Shown piece after piece: positions 59,598 to 64,000 of a DNA stretch of 64,000 nt (positions within the stretch are counted from its first letter, which is position 1; the number at the start of each line of letters is the position of its first letter). The notes below the pieces were generated by a model. The model was not told the origin of the DNA and made no database searches. It saw nothing but the letters and a program-made list of their open reading frames with translations. The position numbers and the translations under genes were made by a program. This DNA is from Streptomyces venezuelae (GTDB lineage Bacteria; Actinomycetota; Actinomycetes; Streptomycetales; Streptomycetaceae): the NCBI RefSeq assembly GCF_008642315.1, contig NZ_CP029192.1:8494001-8558000 (forward strand). Direction: 5' to 3'.

Positions 59598-60209
59598 GTG
59601 CAAGATTCCACGCAAGACCTCGCAGCCGGGCTCAGACGCTTCCAGCAGGACGTCTTCCCGGCCAAGGCGGAGCTGTTCGCGGGCCTGGCCGCCCGCCACG
59701 CCCCGGACACGCTGTTCATCGGCTGCTCGGACGCCCGCGTCGTGCCCGAGCTGATCACCCAGCGCGAGCCGGGCGAACTGTTCGTCATCCGCACCGCGGG
59801 CAACCTCGTACCGGCGCACGCTCCGTTCGCCGCCGACGGGGTCGCCGCCGGTGTCGAGTACGCGGTGGCCGTGCTCGGTGTCACCGACATCGTGGTGTGC
59901 GGCCACTCGGCGTGCGGCGCGATGACGGCCCTCGCTGAAGGGCACGACCTCAGCGGCGCCCCGGCCGTCGCCGAATGGCTGCGCCACGCGGACGACGCCG
60001 TCGCCCGCACCCCCGACTCCGTGACCTCGGCGGACCGCGTGCCGGCCCTGGTGCGCGAGAACGTACGCGCCCAGCTGACCCGCCTGACCACTCACCCCTC
60101 CGTCGCCCGCGCCCTGGCCCGCGACGAGCTGACCCTGCACGGCTGGGTCTACGACATCGCCACCGGTTCCGTCGAGAACCTCACGGCGTCCGTGGCTACG
60201 GCGGCGTGA
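59598..60209 (+). CDS. cynT: beta-class carbonic anhydrase of the cyanate operon
   Basis: 203 residues from the GTG at 59598, chosen because GGGAG lies about 5 bases before it and the upstream part is a tandem repeat. Zinc ligands and catalytic dyad of beta carbonic anhydrases are visible: Cys and Asp-Arg in [12 protein letters not shown], then [14 protein letters not shown] with His and Cys. [10 protein letters not shown] is also conserved. It returns CO2 to bicarbonate, which cyanase needs as co-substrate. cynS follows after 110 bases. Confidence 0.9.
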   Translation: MQDSTQDLAAGLRRFQQDVFPAKAELFAGLAARHAPDTLFIGCSDARVVPELITQREPGELFVIRTAGNLVPAHAPFAADGVAAGVEYAVAVLGVTDIVVCGHSACGAMTALAEGHDLSGAPAVAEWLRHADDAVARTPDSVTSADRVPALVRENVRAQLTRLTTHPSVARALARDELTLHGWVYDIATGSVENLTASVATAA

Positions 60210-60223
60210 CACCCCTTCGCACA

Positions 60224-60271
60224 GAACCCCGAATCCCGGAACCCCGAATCCCGGAACCCCCCCGAATCCCG
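60224..60271. repeat. 15-bp tandem repeat between cynT and cynS
   Basis: GAACCCCGAATCCCG occurs at 60224-60238 and 60239-60253 exactly, and again at 60254-60271 with three extra C. It lies in the 110-base gap of the operon. Confidence 0.88.
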
Positions 60272-60319
60272 GAGCTCCGCATCGCGGAAGCCCCGGACCG
60301 CCCCCGAAAGGACATCCTC

Positions 60320-60790
60320 ATGATCCACGCCCAGTTCGACCCCGCCGCCCGCCAGGACCTCGCAGTCCGTGCTGTCGAGGCCAAGGTGCGCGAGGACCTG
60401 TCCTGGCAGCAGATCGCCGACGCGACGGGCCTCTCCGTCGCCTTCGTCACCGCCGCCGTGCTCGGCCAGCACGCACTGCCCGCACCCGCCGCGAAGGCCG
60501 TCGCCGAGCTCCTCGGTCTGGACGACGAGGCGGCGGAGCTGCTGCGGACGATCCCGACCCGCGGCTCCATCCCCGGCGGCATCCCGACCGACCCGACGAT
60601 CTACCGCTTCTACGAGATGCTCCAGGTGTACGGCACCACGCTGAAGGCCCTGGTCCACGAGCAGTTCGGCGACGGCATCATCAGCGCGATCAACTTCAAG
60701 CTGGACGTGCGGAAGGTCGCCGACCCCGAGGGCGGTGAGCGCGCTGTGATCACTCTGGACGGCAAGTACCTGCCCACCAAGCCGTTCTGA
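60320..60790 (+). CDS. cynS: cyanate hydratase (cyanase)
   Basis: 156 residues from the ATG at 60320 (GAAAGGA upstream). Length and numbering match the E. coli enzyme. The catalytic Arg96 and Glu99 lie in [12 protein letters not shown] and Ser122 in [14 protein letters not shown]. The N-terminal helical domain [23 protein letters not shown] resembles an HTH fold, as in all cyanases. It converts cyanate plus bicarbonate to CO2 and carbamate, which decays to ammonia, so it gives detoxification and nitrogen gain. It is under divergent cynR. Confidence 0.95.
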   Translation: MIHAQFDPAARQDLAVRAVEAKVREDLSWQQIADATGLSVAFVTAAVLGQHALPAPAAKAVAELLGLDDEAAELLRTIPTRGSIPGGIPTDPTIYRFYEMLQVYGTTLKALVHEQFGDGIISAINFKLDVRKVADPEGGERAVITLDGKYLPTKPF

Positions 60791-60812
60791 CCCGTAACCC
60801 GTAACCCCTGAT

Positions 60813-60844
<32 letters not shown>

Positions 60845-60848
60845 GACC

Positions 60849-60883
60849 CGGCGGGCCCGGCCGCGTGACGGCCGGGCCCGCCG
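60849..60883 (+). terminator. hairpin terminator of cynTS
   Basis: A perfect 15-bp stem (inner part GCGGGCCCGGCCG / CGGCCGGGCCCGC) with loop CGTGA lies 58 bases after cynS. There is no T run, which is usual for streptomycete terminators. Confidence 0.75.
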
Positions 60884-60933
60884 CGTGCCTACGATGCGGG
60901 CGGGCGGGCAACGCGGGACGGACGGAGTGACGA

Positions 60934-61692
60934 GTGACGCAGACCGACGACGTGATCCTCCTGGTGCGCGACGTGCTGGGCGACGCCGACCTCGTGGGCG
61001 TCTACCCGCACGGCTCGGCCGTCCTCGGCGGCCTGCGCCCACACAGCGACCTCGACCTGTTCGTCGTCGTCCGGCGCCGCACCACCGCGGGGCAGCGCCA
61101 GGCCCTGACCGACGGACTGCTCGCTCTCAGCGGCGCCCCGGGCGAGACCCCGCGCCCCGTCGAGCTGACCGTCGCCGTCCAGGGCGACATCCGCCCCTGG
61201 ACGTACCCGCCCCGCAGCGAATTCCAGTACGGGGAGTGGCTGCGCGAGGCGTACCTGCGCGGCCGGACGCCGGAACCCGGACCCGACCCGGACCTCGCGC
61301 TCCTGCTCACGATGGTGCTCCGGGGGAGGACGGCTCTGCTGGGACCGTCCCCGGACCACGTCCTCGACCCGGTCCCGCGCGAAGACGTCACCCGCGCGAT
61401 GGTCGCCGGCGTCCCCGACCTGCTCGCCGAGCTGGACACCGACACCCGCAACGTCCTGCTGACCCTCGCCCGCATCTGGACGACCCTGGCGACGGGGGAC
61501 ATCATCTCCAAGGACGCGGCGGCCGACTGGGTCCTCGCCCGTGTTCCGGCCGAGCACCGGCCTGTTCTGGCCCGTGCCCGCGCCGTCTACCTCGGCCTCG
61601 ACGAGGAGCGCTGGGACGACCTCCTCCCGCAGGTGAAGCCGCATGCCCAGTACGTCGTCCGGGAGATCGAGCGGCTGTCCCCGCAGGCTTGA
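60934..61692 (+). CDS. AadA-like aminoglycoside nucleotidyltransferase
   Basis: 252 residues from the GTG at 60934. The nucleotidyltransferase motif GSAVLGGLRPHSDLDLFVVV places the metal-binding Asp39 and Asp41. The C-terminal helical domain has NVLLTLARIWTTLATGDIISKDAAADWVL, the signature region of ANT(3'')/(9) enzymes, and VPAEHRPVLARARAVYLG. By family it adenylates streptomycin or spectinomycin. In streptomycetes many such genes are chromosomal with unproven resistance. Base composition matches its neighbours, so no sign of recent transfer. Confidence 0.82.
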   Translation: MTQTDDVILLVRDVLGDADLVGVYPHGSAVLGGLRPHSDLDLFVVVRRRTTAGQRQALTDGLLALSGAPGETPRPVELTVAVQGDIRPWTYPPRSEFQYGEWLREAYLRGRTPEPGPDPDLALLLTMVLRGRTALLGPSPDHVLDPVPREDVTRAMVAGVPDLLAELDTDTRNVLLTLARIWTTLATGDIISKDAAADWVLARVPAEHRPVLARARAVYLGLDEERWDDLLPQVKPHAQYVVREIERLSPQA

Positions 61693-61792
61693 GCTCACCT
61701 GAACCCGACGTATCCCAGGGCGAGTTCATGTTCTGAGCCGCTCCCACACCATTGACATCCGACGCGCCCCCGGTGAAGCTCCAAGTCGCCCG

Positions 61793-61806
61793 TGTTAACG
61801 CTAACA
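61793..61806. promoter_or_regulatory. LacI-type operator of the sugar ABC operon
   Basis: TGTTAACGCTAACA, a 14-base dyad with central CG and one mismatch, is of the kind bound by LacI-family sugar regulators. It lies 33 bases before the binding-protein start. TTGACA at 61752-61757 may be the -35 box. Confidence 0.6.
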
Positions 61807-61838
61807 ACGGGCGGCAGGCACACCTGAGGGAGTCATCC

Positions 61839-63125
61839 ATGTCAGGTAGTCGTCACCCGTCGATGGACCGCCGCACCCTGCTCGTGGCCGCCGCGGCCGG
61901 AGCCCTCGCGACCGCCTGCGCCACCGCTGAGGGACTGCCCTCGGGCGAGGTGGCCGTACTCGGCGACAGCACCGCCTGGGAGAAGCCCATGACCGCCGCG
62001 GGGGCGGCCATGAAATCCGTCGCGGCGCTGCGCCTGGTGCCCGAGGTCAACCCGTCCCTCGAATCGTTCGAGCAGATCGTGCGGTCCTCGCTGCGCACCA
62101 ACAAGACGCCGGACCTGCTCAAGTACTGGTCCGGCTACCGGCTCCAGGACCTGGCCCGCACCGGCGGCATCGAGGATCTGACGGGTCAGTGGGACAAGGC
62201 TCTCGCCAGGGGCTGGGTGGATCCCTCGCTGCGGGAGGCGTTCACCTACCGGCGGCGGGTGTACGGCCTCCCGATGAACCTCGCCTACTGGGTGATCTTC
62301 TACAACCCGCGGGTCTTCCACGAGCACGGCATCGGGGCCCCGGAGACCTGGGACGAGTTCCTCGGCGCGTGCGGGCGCCTGAAGAAGGCGGGCATCACAC
62401 CGCTGCACGGCACCGCGGCCGACCGGTGGCCCTCCTTCATCTGGTTCCAGGAGATCCTCAGCCGCCAGGACCCGCTGTTCTACCGGGACTTGATGAACGG
62501 CCGTGCGCGGTACACCGATCCGCGGGCCGAACGCGCGCTGCGCACCATCGCCTCCTTCTTCGACAAGGACTGGTTCACTCCCATGGACCTGAGCCACACC
62601 GACGCGGCCGCCGCCCTGGTGCGCGGCACGGTGGGCATGGTCGCCTGTGGCACCTGGCTCGGCTCGACGCTCGCGGCTGCGGGCGGCAAACCGGGCAACA
62701 ACGTCGGGGCGTTCGTACTGCCGATGGCGGACCCGGGGGCCCGCCCCAGCGTCGTCTTCGAGTCCAGCGCGCTCGTCGCCACCGTCAAGGGCGCCGACCA
62801 CGACGAGGCCGTCGGGGCCACCGGGTCCTGGCTGCACCCCGCGGTCATGCGGGCCTTCTCCGGGGCGCTCCAGGACGGCTGCCCCAACCCGAAGGTCGCA
62901 CCCGCCAACCCCGTCATCAAAGGCCTCGCCGAGAAGGTGCGCGGCGACGAGCTGTGGCTCCTCAACCGCTTCTGGGAACAGGGCCCGCCCGAACTCGTCG
63001 AGGCGACCGTCGACGACCTCGCCGGATTCCTCCTGAACCCGTCCTCGTACCGCAAGACGCTGCGCACCATGCAGGACCGTGCCGACGACGCCTGGCGGGT
63101 ATGGCGGGAGGCGGAGGAGACATGA
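61839..63125 (+). CDS. sugar ABC transporter substrate-binding lipoprotein (CUT1)
   Basis: 428 residues from the ATG at 61839 (GAGGGAG upstream). The N-terminus DRRTLLVAAAAGALATACAT is a twin-Arg type lipoprotein signal ending in a lipobox Cys. The solute-binding domain has NKTPDLLKYWSGYRLQDLA, VYGLPMNLAYWVIFYNPRVF, ETWDEFLGACGRLKKAGITP and GTVGMVACGTWL, the usual order in extracellular family 1 proteins for oligosaccharides. It overlaps the permease start (ATGA). A LacI-type operator lies upstream. The sugar is unknown. Confidence 0.9.
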   Translation: MSGSRHPSMDRRTLLVAAAAGALATACATAEGLPSGEVAVLGDSTAWEKPMTAAGAAMKSVAALRLVPEVNPSLESFEQIVRSSLRTNKTPDLLKYWSGYRLQDLARTGGIEDLTGQWDKALARGWVDPSLREAFTYRRRVYGLPMNLAYWVIFYNPRVFHEHGIGAPETWDEFLGACGRLKKAGITPLHGTAADRWPSFIWFQEILSRQDPLFYRDLMNGRARYTDPRAERALRTIASFFDKDWFTPMDLSHTDAAAALVRGTVGMVACGTWLGSTLAAAGGKPGNNVGAFVLPMADPGARPSVVFESSALVATVKGADHDEAVGATGSWLHPAVMRAFSGALQDGCPNPKVAPANPVIKGLAEKVRGDELWLLNRFWEQGPPELVEATVDDLAGFLLNPSSYRKTLRTMQDRADDAWRVWREAEET

Positions 63126-64000
63126 CAGGAACCGCGACCCCGGCACACGGCGCGACGAAGCCCGTTCGCATACGCCGCAGGGTGCCCGCCCGCACCCCGC
63201 ACCAGGCCGCGAAGGCGGGCGGCGGCAGGCTCGGCGGCCCCCTCGCCGCCCTGCCCTGGGCGCTGCCCGCCTTCGCCCTCGTCGGTGTCCTGCTCGTCTA
63301 TCCGTTCTTCCGCAGTGTCTACGGAAGCTTCTTTGAGGACAACGGCTTCACGAGCAGCTTCACCGGTCTCGACAACTACGCCCGGCTCGCCGACGACCCG
63401 ATCTTCGGCCGGTCGGTCCTCAACACCCTGATGTGGGTGGCCGGGACACTGCTGCTGCCCGTCCTCGCCGGACTCCTCATCGCCGTCGCCACCCACCGCA
63501 TGCGGTTCGGCGGCGTCGCGCAGCTGATCATCGTGCTGCCGTTCGCGATCTCGGGAGCGGCCACCGCCGTGCTGTGGAACTTCATGCTGACGTCCGACGG
63601 AGCGGTCAACCAGATGCTGCGCGGAGTCGGCCTGGACGGCTGGACGCAGACCTGGCTCCTGGAGTGGCCGCAGAACACTCTCGCCATGATCGTCGCCAGT
63701 ACCTGGCAGGCCACCGGCCTGAACGTCGTCCTCTTCGCGATCGGCCTGCGCGCCATCCCGCGCGAGACCGTCGAGGCCGCCGAACTGGACGGCGCGAGCG
63801 GCTGGCGCATGTTCCGGCACATCACCCTGCCCGGACTGCGCGCCGTGACCGTCGTGGTGGTCGGCATGGCCATCGTGAACAGCCTCAAGGCGTTCGACAT
63901 GATCTGGATCCTCACCAAGGGCGGCCCGTCCCGCTCCTCGGAGACCCTCGCGCTGAGCATGTACCGCGAGACGTTCCGGCTGTTCCACGTGGGCTACGGC
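63122..64000 (+). CDS. sugar ABC transporter permease, MalF/UgpA type (partial)
   Basis: The gene starts at 63122 (overlapping the upstream stop) and runs off the window after 293 codons. A basic cytoplasmic N-terminus is followed by membrane helices (LPWALPAFALVGVLLVYPFF, TLMWVAGTLLLPVLAGLLIA). The EAA loop reads ETVEAAELDGASGWRMFRHI, the site of contact with the ATPase. Only the last helix and end are missing. A second permease is expected just downstream. Confidence 0.9.
   Translation, partial: MTGTATPAHGATKPVRIRRRVPARTPHQAAKAGGGRLGGPLAALPWALPAFALVGVLLVYPFFRSVYGSFFEDNGFTSSFTGLDNYARLADDPIFGRSVLNTLMWVAGTLLLPVLAGLLIAVATHRMRFGGVAQLIIVLPFAISGAATAVLWNFMLTSDGAVNQMLRGVGLDGWTQTWLLEWPQNTLAMIVASTWQATGLNVVLFAIGLRAIPRETVEAAELDGASGWRMFRHITLPGLRAVTVVVVGMAIVNSLKAFDMIWILTKGGPSRSSETLALSMYRETFRLFHVGYG

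Overview
The window is 64 kb of very GC-rich DNA with the strong third-position GC bias of an actinomycete, and its gene content points to Streptomyces. Typical markers are a subtilisin-inhibitor-like secreted protein, an AA10 lytic polysaccharide monooxygenase, a DUF3093 protein, an LPFR small protein, an ECF42 sigma factor with a DGPF partner, and many GTG starts. No rRNA, tRNA, CRISPR array, transposase, phage or replication gene was seen. Most of the window is accessory: transporters, one-component regulators and secreted enzymes. lpdA is the clearest housekeeping gene.

Layout. 1-10.8 kb: a MarR/MFS/isochorismatase-like unit, a GNAT, a lone type III polyketide synthase behind an XRE/MmyB-type regulator, an oxidoreductase, an MFS-TetR pair with a double operator, and a DMT exporter divergent from a TetR with triple operator-like sites. 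11-18.7 kb: asparagine synthetase ending in a pentanucleotide repeat, a TSUP exporter divergent from a LysR, an ECF42/DGPF pair and a DHA2 exporter. 19.1-21.7 kb: a luciferase-like monooxygenase that appears fused to an EF-G domain IV-like module, translationally coupled to an MFS exporter. This is the most unusual object here. 21.8-30.4 kb: MMPL, lpdA, a TauD dioxygenase behind a probable leaderless leader peptide, a CoA-transferase, a YunG-like protein, a cupin and an SSI-type inhibitor.

30.7-44 kb: a diaminopropionate ammonia-lyase-like enzyme with DUF3093, an S41 peptidase divergent from an ArsR-like regulator over a clear inverted-repeat operator, two methyltransferases, a SnoaL-like and a VOC protein, arylamine N-acetyltransferase, epoxide hydrolase, an M6 metalloprotease and a TTC38-type TPR protein. 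44.4-50.3 kb: a second MMPL, a DUF3048 protein and an ascorbate-type PTS (IIA-IIB fusion plus IIC). 50.4-53.4 kb: an adenosylcobalamin riboswitch controlling the cobalt ECF transporter cbiMNQO. 53.5-58.4 kb: a GH114 lipoprotein, an SGNH lipase, hemerythrin, small stress-type proteins (LPFR, DUF6131, PRC-barrel) and the LPMO. 58.5-60.9 kb: a cyanate cluster cynR/cynT/cynS, in which CynT recycles bicarbonate for cyanase. 60.9-64 kb: an AadA-like adenylyltransferase and the start of a CUT1 sugar ABC operon behind a LacI-type operator, cut by the window end.

A recurrent trait is short perfect tandem repeats (5-28 bp units) at or just beyond gene ends. All family calls are from reading motifs in the translated sequence, with no database search.
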